Shown one piece after another: positions 51,461-61,600 of a stretch of 64,000 nt of DNA; the stretch's first letter is position 1, and each line of letters opens with the position of its first letter. The translations under genes were made by a program, and so were the position numbers. Below the pieces are notes generated by a model, which worked only from the letters and a program-made list of their open reading frames with translations, did no database searches and was not told the DNA's origin. Source of the stretch: Colius striatus (taxonomy: Eukaryota > Chordata > Aves > Coliiformes > Coliidae); NCBI RefSeq assembly GCF_028858725.1, contig NC_084789.1, positions 42,005,594-42,069,593 on the forward strand, read 5' to 3'.

Positions 51461-53411
51461 CTGTATTGCCTTACAGATTAACTAACTCTTTAGTCTAGTT
51501 TTCATGCACAATAATAACATAAACCACTTAAGTCCAGAACACTTTCGCAGGAGACATTGAACCTGGGTTACAAAGCCAAGATCCTGCTTGCTTGTTCTCC
51601 CAGGATCCAGAAGGTAAGGCATGTGTCTGGGCCAGTTAAAACTGTGTATGGTGCAAGAAGAATCACATCCCCTGGAAGCTGTCTTGAACTTGGGCACAGT
51701 CCTGGGATCATGGTAGAAATTCAGCCCTGAACCCTGCCTGCTCACCAGAAGCTGAATGTCAGGTCTCAGTGCTGAACCTCTCTGCTCAGGAGAGGTGTCG
51801 TGGAGGGAGGTGAATATCATTACATGAAGAGAGGCTGCAACAACTGAGAACTGTTTGGACAAGTGTTTTCAGGTGAGTCTTTACCCATCTTTTCCAAGTT
51901 CTGGGTAGCTGTCTCCCATGTCCACAGCTGCTCCCTGGACACAAAATCATGCACCCCATCCTCTTAACACCCAAATGAGCCTCTACTTCTCAGCTCCTAC
52001 CATGGCCCTGCTTTGCAGAGCAGCTGCTAATTTCCAGGCTCTCTGTTTAGTACTTTTGCAGTGTCTGAGGACTCTCTTGCTTGCTGTCTCCAGACAAAAA
52101 TAAAAGGAACTTTGCACCTCTCAGAGTGTGTGAGCATCATCTTCCCTGTCACGTTACCCTTGGAGGTCTCATTGCTGGGGGAAGCTAGAAATTCCCGGAG
52201 CTAAAAAGCTACCGGAGCTTTGCTTTTGATCCCTGTAAATCCACTTCTGTTCCATAACAAGGCAAAAAACCATCTGGAGCATCCCCCAGCCAGTGTGTTC
52301 CTCTCTGCACCCAACCCACAGTGTTCCCAGCTCAGATGGGGTGGTGAGGGCCTCTCAGACCCTAGTTGTTGCCTGCTCTGGCTTAAGTGTCTCTGTCACA
52401 GTGTCATCACAGCCACATTCTCCCCTCCTGCGATTCCCCCCTCACTTACTCTGGTACCCTGTTTATGGGGCTTAGTGCATCACTATTGAGCTGCTTTAAA
52501 TATAACCTTTTACTGTTTAAAGTGATCTCTGCTTCCATCAGGGACAGCTTCACACATTGCCCCTTTTGTTGTGTTACCACACTTGTGATGGGAGCTGCAC
52601 ACGGGAATGAGTTGGTTTCCTATGTGTCAGAGCAGGATCACTCTTTACAATCATGAGAGTGTATGTCTGTGTATCAGAACTGGAATGTGCAGCATATTGT
52701 GTGTCCTGCTCGTACCTTGGCAGCCAATGGCTGATTCTCAAGCCCTGGTGTTTCTCAAGGACCACCTTTGCTGAAAGGAAGACTGCCCTAAAGAGTGGTG
52801 CAGGCGATGCAGTAACTGTGGCCTGGGGAATAAGCGTGACAGGAGGAGGGGAGCAGCCAGCGGGGCTCAGGAGCGTGGGGACAGTGCCATCAGGAGGGCT
52901 GGGGAATGGGGAGACAGTGCCATCCAGCGGGGCTGCCGCTGCTGACCACACACCCTTGGAACGCGGCTTGTTCTGTCCGAGACGCGCTTGAGGCGCCGCG
53001 CTGTGTGCGCTGCTTTCCCGGTACCGCCGCAAACGAACCCGCGCTGCGCGCAGAAAGCGCAGGGACCGGCTTGTAGCCCGGAAAGCACCTTCCTCAAAGC
53101 CCGTGTGCCCCGGGTGGAAGTGCTCCAGGTGACGGAGGGGAAGGCAGAACCCGAACGAACACTCAGTGGTGTGGCTGGTGGGAGGGAGGAGTGGCGGGAC
53201 CCGCTCCTGCGGGCAGAGCCCTCGGCAGCAAACACGCGTCGTCGCAGGAGCGCGGAGCGAGGGCTGCTCCGGGAGAAAAGGGCCCCGAGAGCGGCAGGGT
53301 GAGAGGGCTGGGCGAAGAAAAACGGCCAACGGCTGCCTGGTCACTTGGCTGGGAAGATTTCTCCTGGAAAGGCCCCTCCGAGGAGACGTCGGTGCAGGCG
53401 CGGGGGCACAG

Positions 53412-53424
53412 TACCACCTGCTGG
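53412..53424 (-). promoter_or_regulatory. CTCF-like motif
   Basis: On the minus strand it reads CCAGCAGGTGGTA, 12 of 13 matches to the CTCF core CCASYAGRKGGCR. It lies in the CpG-rich block between two independently regulated Wnt genes, a reasonable site for an insulator. Confidence 0.4.
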
Positions 53425-53449
53425 CAGCCCGCCGGTAGCGGAGCCCTCG

Positions 53450-53653
53450 GCGGGGCGGGCGGGACGGGGCGGACGGGACGGACAGGCGGGACGGGACGGG
53501 ACAGACGGACGGGATGGACAGGCGGGACGGGACGGGACGGGACAGACGGGACGGGACGGACGGACGGGACGGACAGGCGGGACGGGACGGGACAGACGGG
53601 ACGGGACGGGGTGGGACAGAAAGGACGGGACAGGGCAGGATGGGATGGACAAG
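53450..53653. repeat. GGGAC-type minisatellite/pentanucleotide array
   Basis: About 200 bp of GGGAC and GGAC units with interspersed GACAGAC and GACAGGC variants, strongly G-rich on the plus strand. Long Pro/Arg/Ser ORFs on the minus strand are artefacts of it. The regular GGG runs could form quadruplex structures. Confidence 0.93.
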
Positions 53654-55394
53654 GGGGGGGCACAGCCCTGGCAGCCTGCTCTTTACCAAAGTCAGGGCGT
53701 GGCTCACGTTTGCTATTCATTCAGTCCAGTTTTAAACATTTAGCTGGCAAATTCTGACCTGAGGGAGATGTTTCTCTCAGCCACAATCCCAGTGATCAGG
53801 CTGCAATGGTTATCCTGCTGCAAAAGGAAGGCAATGCCAATCTCAAAGGAGCACACCAGAGCTGTGTGAAGGATTTATATGGGTAGATTTTTATAGCTTT
53901 TTCTTTGGTTTCTTACTAAGATGAGTCTTAAACAGTAATGTTTCAAGGCCTCCCCTTTTCCTCACCAGGGTGTGCATTACATCAACCCTTCTCACCTTCC
54001 CTCTCAACCCAAATTTATCCCTGTTGTTCTTTTCTGTTGATCTCAGCACAGTGTTTAGCCTCCAAGTCTCCTAGGCTCTACCCCACTTAAATATATTTGC
54101 CTAAGAAATGGCAGATTATTGATTTGAGGCCGTTAGTAGTTTGTTCCTGCTCTCGGAAACCTCAACTCCAGCAGCCACATTCGCTCTTTGTTTGCTCTTA
54201 ATCACTTTCTTGCTCCTGTGCATCGTTGTTTGTCTTCTCCTTGGTTATTTCACAGAGCAGTTTCTGGAGTGTGCAGCTGATTGCAAAAGAGAGCTCAGTG
54301 CACTTAGCTACGAGCCTACACACTGTGGCCAGGAAACTGTGGTTTAAAGCAAACCCATAGGATTCAAAACACAACTCCTGAAAGCATTTATCAAGCTATG
54401 TGGGTTCAAATACGCTTGATCCTAGGCTTGGAAGGTGGAGGGTGGAGGAAGGATGAGGAAGGGGCAGGTCAGTCCCTGCTTGGCTGCACTCCCTGGATCT
54501 CGTTTTCCTGAACCTGACTCAGCTGTCACAGTGTCCCTGACTGATAACATGTGTGTTTAGTGCATTGGAAATAACGATTTGTTCACACCTGCAAAATTAT
54601 CAGGTTGTACCGATGCAGCACCCGAGACTTACAGGCACCTCTGGGTTAGCTGGAAAAGGACCAAACTGGAGACTGTGGAGTTGAATTGAAGGTACACTCT
54701 AGGTAAGGTTGAGCTCACCAGAGCTCAGAAGCTGCCAGTGCAGAGCTCGGTCTGAGCAGGGGGTCCAATGCCTTGTCCATGTTGTGGCTGGAGGGTTTGG
54801 CTGCCAGGCAACACGTATGCCTGAGTCTGGAGGTTGTCAGGAGAAGCTGCTTGAGGTAGTGTGAGCTCAGGTAACGGCTAACTACTGACAAAAGGAGGGA
54901 CCAGCTCTCCACAGCTATTCTGCCTCTCCACCAAGAGCTGTGTACCCATCCATCCCACCTGGAGCCGGCTTGGTGCACACTGAGCCCTCCCAGCTACCGC
55001 TTACACAGGATATGGGGAAAATGAGCTTGTGTAGAATTGTGGCCAGGACTGCTGTTGGGACTGGAAAGGGGATGAAGAAAAGGATGGAGAGTGTGATTCC
55101 TCTTCAGGCAGCAGCAAGCTGTTAGACTGGCTCAGTTTGTTATTGTTGGCATCCTCAGATTCCCCTGCAGCTCTATATGAATTGCTGGAATATTAATTAT
55201 GATTTACAGTTCTTCTCCATCCACCCAAGATACTTGGAGGACTCTGAGCTGTTTGTTGGCCTTTTCCTAGGACCTTAGCAAGGCTGACAATGTTTTGGTA
55301 TGCCCGGGAATGGGTCACCTCTCCCCTACTCTCCTGTTTCCTTCGGTGTGCAAAGGACTATCTTGACCCTGTCCTTGTCTCCTGTCTTGAGCTT

Positions 55395-55700
55395 TCATAG
55401 AATAATTTGGGTTCGAAAGGAACTTTAGAGGCCACCTAGTTCAACCCCCTTGCAACGAGCATGGACATCTTCTACTGGATCAGGCTGCTCAGAGCTCTGT
55501 CTGAGTGAAGCCAGGGATGGGGCATCTGACAGCTCTCTGGGCAACTTGTTCTGGTGTTTTGCCATCCTCATCATGAAAACAATCTTGCTTATATCCAGCC
55601 TGAAACTGCCACCTTTTGGTTTAAAACCATTACTCCCTGTCCTGTTGCAGCATGCCCTGTTGAAACAAGTGCTTCAACTGTGCAGTGTGTGCTGACCCTC
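55395..55700 (-). mobile_element. CR1 LINE 3' end fragment (reverse orientation)
   Basis: ATAGAATAATTTGGGTTCGA, CACCTAGTTCAACCCCCTTG, then GGATGGGGCATCTGACAGCT, CTGGGCAACTTGTTCTGGTG and ACCATTACTCCCTGTCCTGT follow the reverse complement of a CR1 3' region over about 300 bp. This is a well-preserved copy. Confidence 0.9.
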
Positions 55701-57550
55701 CTGTCAGCTCTGCGTGCTCCAGCGCTGGGCTGCAGCCCCACCAGCCCTCCTGGGTGGCCCAGCACACCAGTTTACGCACCAAGATGGTTCACTTCAAACT
55801 GGGTCTGAACAGTATCTGGTCTGAACAGACAGAGTGGCAGGACCTTTTACTAGTGAAGGAGGGTGCAAATCACAGAATCACAAGATTTTGGTTTGTATCA
55901 GGTCCAGACAGGGATTTATGGTAGAAAATCCACCCTAGTGTGGTGAAGGTGGGTGTGCTCATGCTGCACCCTCACATGGCTTTCTGTGGTGAAAGGCAGC
56001 CCCTGGTGACCTGGCTCATGTCCGGTGACCTGGCTCATGCCCGGCAGCGACACTGTGCTGGAGCAGGTTCCTTGGGAAAAGAACAAGAACAGAATGTGGA
56101 CGTAGAGAGTCTTCTCCTGAAAAGCTTCCCAGATGCCAATAATTTGCAGCTTAGGGACTTCCCCAGCCTAAGGTGGGGTTGATGGATTTAGTCACAGTGG
56201 GGCTTTTTCTTTCTTTACATGATTTCTCTCTAAACTGCACAGAAACATTTGGCTTCTGTGTCATTGTGCAGCCTGCAGTCCCTCAGCTCCTGGTGGCTGT
56301 ATCTTGGTTGTGTGAAGAGTGGCATCCGGGGTGGTTTGTTTGCCTGGGTTTTTAAATGCCAACAACTGGCTTAATTTGATGCTCAATGATTGTAAGTTCT
56401 GGGCCCCCCTCTATCATCTGAACTGGCAGACCTCTGCTGCACCCCCATCAATGGTCTCTTTCCCAAACTCAAGAATCCCAGCCTGCTCAGTAGCTGCTTC
56501 TACAGCAGCCCTTCTGTGTCTTTTTGTCTTTTGATACAAGAAGTGCGCTCCTGGTCCCCATGAAGCTCTGTGGGAAGCTGCTGTTATTAAGTGTTATTAA
56601 CTGCAGCGTTAATAAGAAACAACAAAGCACTGTAGAAGTTGTGACCTGTCTCTTTGGGGTGAACAAACCTCCGACAAATACAACACAAACGTGAAACATC
56701 ACTTGGGTCTTGGGGATGAGAAGTGTCAACTCTGTGCTCCACCGAAGCCAGAGAAAACCCCCCTGAATTAGAGGAGGGGGCTTGATGATGGTCTCATTTC
56801 CCCATCCACCTCTTCTCTGGCGCCCCTGAGCAAGGTGCTTGAAAGCATTTGTGTCGGCCCACATCAAAACTTTCTTCTGCTGTGAAAGCAAGGGGCTTTT
56901 GTTTTGCAGGCTAAGACAGATACACAAACCATGGTGGTTTCGTGGGGACCTGGACACCCTCTCCAAAGCACAGGACCTGCTGCCAGGGTCTCTGATCAGG
57001 ATGGGGCTGTATGGACTAATTTACAGCTTAGATACAGATGGGGTGGGTTTTGGAAAGCCCCTGGGTGGGAAAGTGTGAGGATTGGTTTTGCCAACACATG
57101 TGATTATCATCAGAGTTTCAGAAAGTCCTGTGAAGCCAAACTTGAGCGTGAGCAAACACTGAGGGAGGATTTTTCTGCGGTTCTCATGAATCTCTCAAAA
57201 TAACTTTTCTCCAAACCCTTACAGCATTTGCCTGTTTCTTGTGAATGAAACAAAGTCAGGTGGCAACTGAAGTTCAAGTAAAAGGGCCTTGGAGTGCCAT
57301 ATAAAACAAAAAGAGAAACCCTCTATGTAACCTGTAGGTATGAAATGCAGTGCAGATACCTGCTCAAGTGGCTCCGGGACAGTGAATTGGGCAAGAAGCA
57401 ATTGACTCAGAAAACTATCTGACGTGGGAGAAAAATGGCCATTGTGCCTTGGCAAATGCCCCTGAACTGTTCTAAATAATTGAAATAAAACCAAATAGTA
57501 ATATAATTTAAATAGAAGCTTATAATTTGATTTTTATCATTTTTAATATC

Positions 57551-57558
57551 ATCGATAA
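57551..57558. promoter_or_regulatory. ONECUT/CUX-type motif ATCGATAA
   Basis: A consensus match inside an AT-rich segment about 1 kb upstream of the WNT9B ATG. Evidence is the motif only. Confidence 0.25.
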
Positions 57559-57839
57559 TGTAAATAACAGCTGCCATCCTCATTTCTTGCCTGAGTAGAC
57601 TCCTTCCATGTGGCTCCCTGCCTGTCCAGAGCCTTATGTGCCCATAGCCCTGGGATTTTCTGGGAGTATTTTCAGAGCAAGGGGGTTGCAGCTTCCTGAT
57701 CTTTGTCCCAGTGCCCACTGCTGGGTTCTTGAAATTTATTGCCGAGTTCCTCTATGAACATTTTTGTGTTTGCACTTGGGATGATCAGGCTGAGGGTTAA
57801 ACAGTGGAGAGTTGTGCATCCACAGGACAAGTGCCCAGA

Positions 57840-57985
57840 GAGGTATGGTGATCTGTAGGACTTCATTGGGAAAAGTCATAGCCATCCTTAATCTAGATTT
57901 GGCAGCAACCTGGCTTAGGACAAGTTGGTCTAGAGACTTCCAAAGGGCCCTTCCCACTAACAGTTCTATGGGACATCTGCTTGTA
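57840..57985 (+). mobile_element. Possible degraded CR1 3' terminus
   Basis: TTGGTCTAGAGACTTCCAAA and then GGGCCCTTCCCACTAACAGT with TCTATG resemble the CR1 terminal sequence on the plus strand. It is strongly diverged. Confidence 0.4.
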
Positions 57986-58480
57986 CAAAGCACGTTTGGT
58001 TCCCTCTGTCTGTGGGAGCATCCATGGGCATGAGCCGTGGCAGTGAGCCCAAGCAGAAGGACTGTGTTGGGTGAACATCAGGTGTTTCGTCTTCTCCTTG
58101 ATGCATCAGTTCCCCCACCTGCACGAGCAGCTGCCCGCAGCCGTGCCGCGGCGCCAGAGGCAGCGGTGAGGCGTGGAAGTGGGACAGTCCTCCGCTGCCC
58201 GCGCCGTCGTTGTTCCACACGGCACCGTCGAGCATCCCGGAGGCTGGTGCGGAGACTGCGAGTGCCCTGCCAGGTCCCGCAGAGCCCCGGCGGCTGCGGC
58301 CGGAGCGCGGAGGGATGGACAGAGCCGGTGAGCCGCGACCCGGCGCGGCGTGCCCGAGGGCTCGAGGGGCCGGCGAGTCCCCAGGGAGCCCCGGGGGTGC
58401 CGGGCGCCGTCCGACACCGTGTCGCCGGCGGCTGTGGGACGGGACGGGACGGGAGGAGGAGGGGGCCGCCCCGCCTCCCG

Positions 58481-58487
58481 TTTAAAG
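58481..58487 (+). promoter_or_regulatory. WNT9B: WNT9B TATA-like box
   Basis: TTTAAAG behind a GC box-like CCGCCCCGCCTCCC. It would place the start site near 58510 and leave a 5' UTR of about 30 nt. Confidence 0.45.
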
Positions 58488-58542
58488 AGCCGTGGCGCCG
58501 GGCGCTAGCGCAGCGAGCAGGGGAGCGGCATTGCCCAGCATC

Positions 58543-58613
58543 ATGCGCTTCGCCGTCGTCTGCAGCATCCTCCTCCTTCTCCCGCCGCCACCGCCCGCCG
58601 CCGCCTACTTTGG
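58543..58613 (+). CDS. WNT9B: WNT9B coding exon 1 (signal peptide)
   Basis: Encodes MRFAVVCSILLLLPPPPP then AAAYF and two bases of a Gly codon. The donor is GTCAGC at 58614. WNT9B exon 1 in mammals has the same layout: a short exon beginning MR, a hydrophobic leader and ending at YFG in phase 2. The synteny (beyond WNT3, opposite strand) supports it. The leader has an unusual run of five prolines. WNT9B is a secreted Wnt needed for kidney tubule induction and facial development. The downstream exons are not found before 64000, so intron 1 is over 5.3 kb. With only 24 residues, identification depends partly on position. Confidence 0.8.
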
Positions 58614-61600
58614 GTCAGCACCGCCCGCGGGGTTCGTCCCCTGGTGCCACCTCCGCGCCGGGCAGCCCGGGAGGGAGCGCGGAGGGTCCGCGGGGCAGCG
58701 CCGGGCAGCCCGGGAGGGAGCGCGCAGGGTTCCCCGCCGATGTTCTACTGAGAGGGGACGCGGAGGCTCCGCGGGGTGGCGCGGCCGTCGGGCGGGTCCT
58801 GGCAGAGGGATCCCGCACCTGCAGCGCCCGGCGCATCCCGCAGCAGATCCCGCATCCCGGAGCGCTGCGGCCGGCGGGCAGTTGTAGGGGAGACGGGTGG
58901 GAGAAAGGGGCGAGGGTACTGTGTGTCGGCGGGAGGCTCCGCTGTGCTCCTGGGCACGGCGGAGAAAGGGGACGAGGTACAGATCAACGTGTGTAAGAGA
59001 GGGATGGAGAAAGGGGGTGGGGGATAGTATTAGCTGGGAGCAGTAGACAGAAAAATTGTCTTATACTCCTCAAACTATGCTCTGCCGTGGGTAGTTGCTG
59101 GCTTCGATGCCTCTCTCAAGGCTGCTTCCCCGGAGGGAAGGAGGTGGGAAGGGGAGGCTGGCAGAGGGAGCCGGGGCTCAGCAGAGGTGTAGGTGACATG
59201 TGGGTGCTGTGTGGAGACTCTGAGCCAACCCAGGGACAGAGACATGGTGTACTTGGGTACAGAGAGCAGATATGATACTTCAGCCTGGGATACCTGTGTG
59301 TGTGTCTACCCCTCACATTTTGGTTTGCTTAGGTTAAAGGCAAAGATGAGTTTTTAACAGGTGGGGTCAATGCAGAATCTCCTGTGAAGTGGTTTGGTTT
59401 GTTTCCTGAGTTTGCTGCTCGGGCAGGCTCTTCAGACTCTCCAGACTCTCCTAGGGTAACCAGGACTGTCAGTGGATGTATCCCAGTGAGTGTAGAAACA
59501 TTCAGCACTGCTGTGAGTGGTTCTAACAGGACAGATCTGTACTGACTTACACTCTTGGAGGGTCTCAGTCCCACTCTACCTTTGCTTACAAATGTCTCTG
59601 GCTTGGCACTGCTTATCTAGGACAATGATTAATAATTTCTGCTGCTAAGCTTCCTTAAAACTGCTAGATTTTACATTTATTAATTGTATCATTTAGCCTA
59701 ACTCAAAGCACCTGCTGACAGGGGAGGACTCTGCTTTCCCTGGTCGTTCACAGAGTGTACATACACATGCTCGCTGAAGGAGCTGGGCTGCAGGGAGTGT
59801 TTGGCTTTCCAGTTACAGCTGCATGTGGCTGTACTCAGTGGGAGTGAGTGTGTTGGTGTTCCCCTCTCAGATAACTAACACGAAGCAGTGGTTGAGGATT
59901 GCTCAAGCTGGACTCAGGATTTGAGGCTGCAGATTCACTTTCCAATGCTGTTTCTGGAGGAAACAGTCACAAGGAGGAATAGAAGAAGGAAACTACAAGC
60001 CTAAGTACTCAGTGTTTGGTGGTGATTGATCATGTGATATGTGGGTGCTTTCAGATACAGTCTGGAGTTGATAGAGAGGAACTTGAATATTTTGTAAGTC
60101 CTGACATGAATGCCTGATACGGCTCAGTTTGGGAGGAAAGCAATCTCACCTCCAAACTACTGCTGAACTGGAGGAGAACTTAGACCCTGGTTCAGCAGTC
60201 TGCCTCTAAGTTTTGATAAATAGGAGAGACATAGGCACAAGAGCCAGATCTTTGCTTTCCACAAACCTAAAACCTGCAAAGATGTGACAAATGTGAAGGT
60301 TTTTGTGCGGCTGTCTGCAGAGAGGACCTGAGCCCTTTCTGTTGTGGGCAGTGGATTTGGCAAAGGTGAGGAATTGCTGGTTGACAGCAGTGAAGAAAAT
60401 GCCAAATGGGAATCCATCAGGACAAACCTAAGGCAAAAAGCGTAGAGGGCAGTCCAGTGAAAATGATTCAAGGGACTGAGAAAGCTGGTCACCTATAAAT
60501 ACATTAAATGAAGTCTTGCCAAAGTGAACACAGTAGGGAAATTATGGAGAAACAGAGTAGGGAAATAATGGCTCATTAGCTGCAGGAATCCAGGACTGGC
60601 CCGTTGCCCTTGTATACAGATAGTGCACACCTCTTAACTGCCTTTGTGCTTTCTTTGTTTTCACCTTTGCTTCAATCCTCCCCCATGCTGCAGCCTCCTC
60701 CTCTCATGCTTTTTCTTGCAGAATGTCAGCTCCTTGGGTGAGTGGGAGTTTTTCTAGACCTCATTAAAAGCTCTCAGCCTCCCATTGCCTTCTTAGTGGC
60801 TGCATTTCAAGTGAAAAGCAGTTTAGGACGTGCTGGAAGGCAGAGAGATCCTCACAGAGTCTAAGAGGATCTCTTCCTAGAATTAGGTCAGGGAGGAATT
60901 CAGAAGAGATCCACCTCATGTAGGATGTTGTTGGACAGGCAGAAGCAACAAACTTGATAAAAGGCCTCCTGGGAGACCTCCACAGAGCAGGCTGTGACAT
61001 GTCTCCAGAGCTGCTGGGGCATTTCTGTTTCAGCTCACCCTGAAACACCTGTGGTGGGTGCAGAGGCACCAGGCTTCCTGGGACTCGCATGGTGTGCTGT
61101 CTTGATTCACAGCTTCTCTTAATTCAGCCTCTGTCCTCTACATTTGCTGCTAATTCTTCTCCCAACAAAGTCAGTGCCACAGCTGCTGTGTGCTTGGTGA
61201 TGGAAGAGTGTTTCTGGGCCCTTAGAGAGTAGAAACAACATGTGACTTGCAGGTCTGTGGAAGCTTGGGCTTGCATAGTTTTGGGAACAGCATAATACTT
61301 CAGATAAAATTTCAGTATAAATACAGATATCTCCAAAACTCTGTTCTTGCCTCTCCTGTATCCTTCTAGAGTTGTGGAGTGAGGTTTGGTTTTGTTCAGT
61401 TATCGCAGTTACCAACATTCTCACCTTCTCTTTGGTAACTGTTATTGCAGCATTGCCCTGATAAATCTGAGGGACCAAATCTACTAGAAACAGGGACCCT
61501 GCTGTCCAGTTCTGAGTGCTCCTGGAAAGGTTTCTGAAGGTGTTTCTCTTCCTGTTGAGCTGGTAAATTAAATGCTCACATTTCTTACAGGCTCCATGAT

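Larger units (their letters stand above)
42626..52900. other. WNT3-WNT9B intergenic region, proximal half
   Basis: No exon or RNA gene recognised. Repeats found are a CAA microsatellite, a 21-bp minisatellite and CR1 fragments near 51 kb. Two non-repetitive stretches look like possible regulatory DNA: 45540-45720 (AT-rich, with TATTTATAA) and 50220-50620. The rest shows nothing I can name. Confidence 0.6.
52900..53660. other. Orphan CpG-rich block between WNT3 and WNT9B
   Basis: Dense in CpG (for example GACGCGCTTGAGGCGCCGCG near 52980 and ACACGCGTCGTCGCAGGAGC near 53234), ending in a GGGAC minisatellite. No gene of which it would be the promoter is recognised. It may be an alternative promoter, a distal element or recombination-driven GC enrichment. 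Confidence 0.55.
53661..58120. other. WNT9B upstream intergenic region
   Basis: No gene recognised. It contains CR1 fragments near 55.4 and 57.9 kb and an AT-rich segment at about 57470-57570 with a ONECUT-type motif. The rest shows nothing I can name. Confidence 0.6.
58120..58900. other. CpG island at WNT9B promoter and exon 1
   Basis: Very GC- and CpG-rich sequence surrounding the first exon. Long ORFs here (up to 319 codons) are caused by the base composition. Confidence 0.75.

Noticed and set aside
52574-53707. 377-codon minus-strand ORF
   Set aside because: Its middle is the GGGAC minisatellite, giving PSRPV-type repeats, and the rest is CpG-rich. No domain or splice support was found.
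55865-55925. Second CR1 terminus near 55.9 kb
   Set aside because: AATCACAGAATCACA matches, but what follows does not align with the CR1 3' end well enough.
58037-58996. 319-codon plus-strand ORF over the WNT9B CpG island
   Set aside because: High GC lowers stop frequency. It overlaps the WNT9B leader exon in another frame and is Arg/Pro/Gly-rich as expected from composition.
60650-60750. WNT9B exon 2 candidate after TTTTTCTTGCAG
   Set aside because: The sequence after the acceptor does not encode the expected Wnt9 N-terminal residues in any frame.
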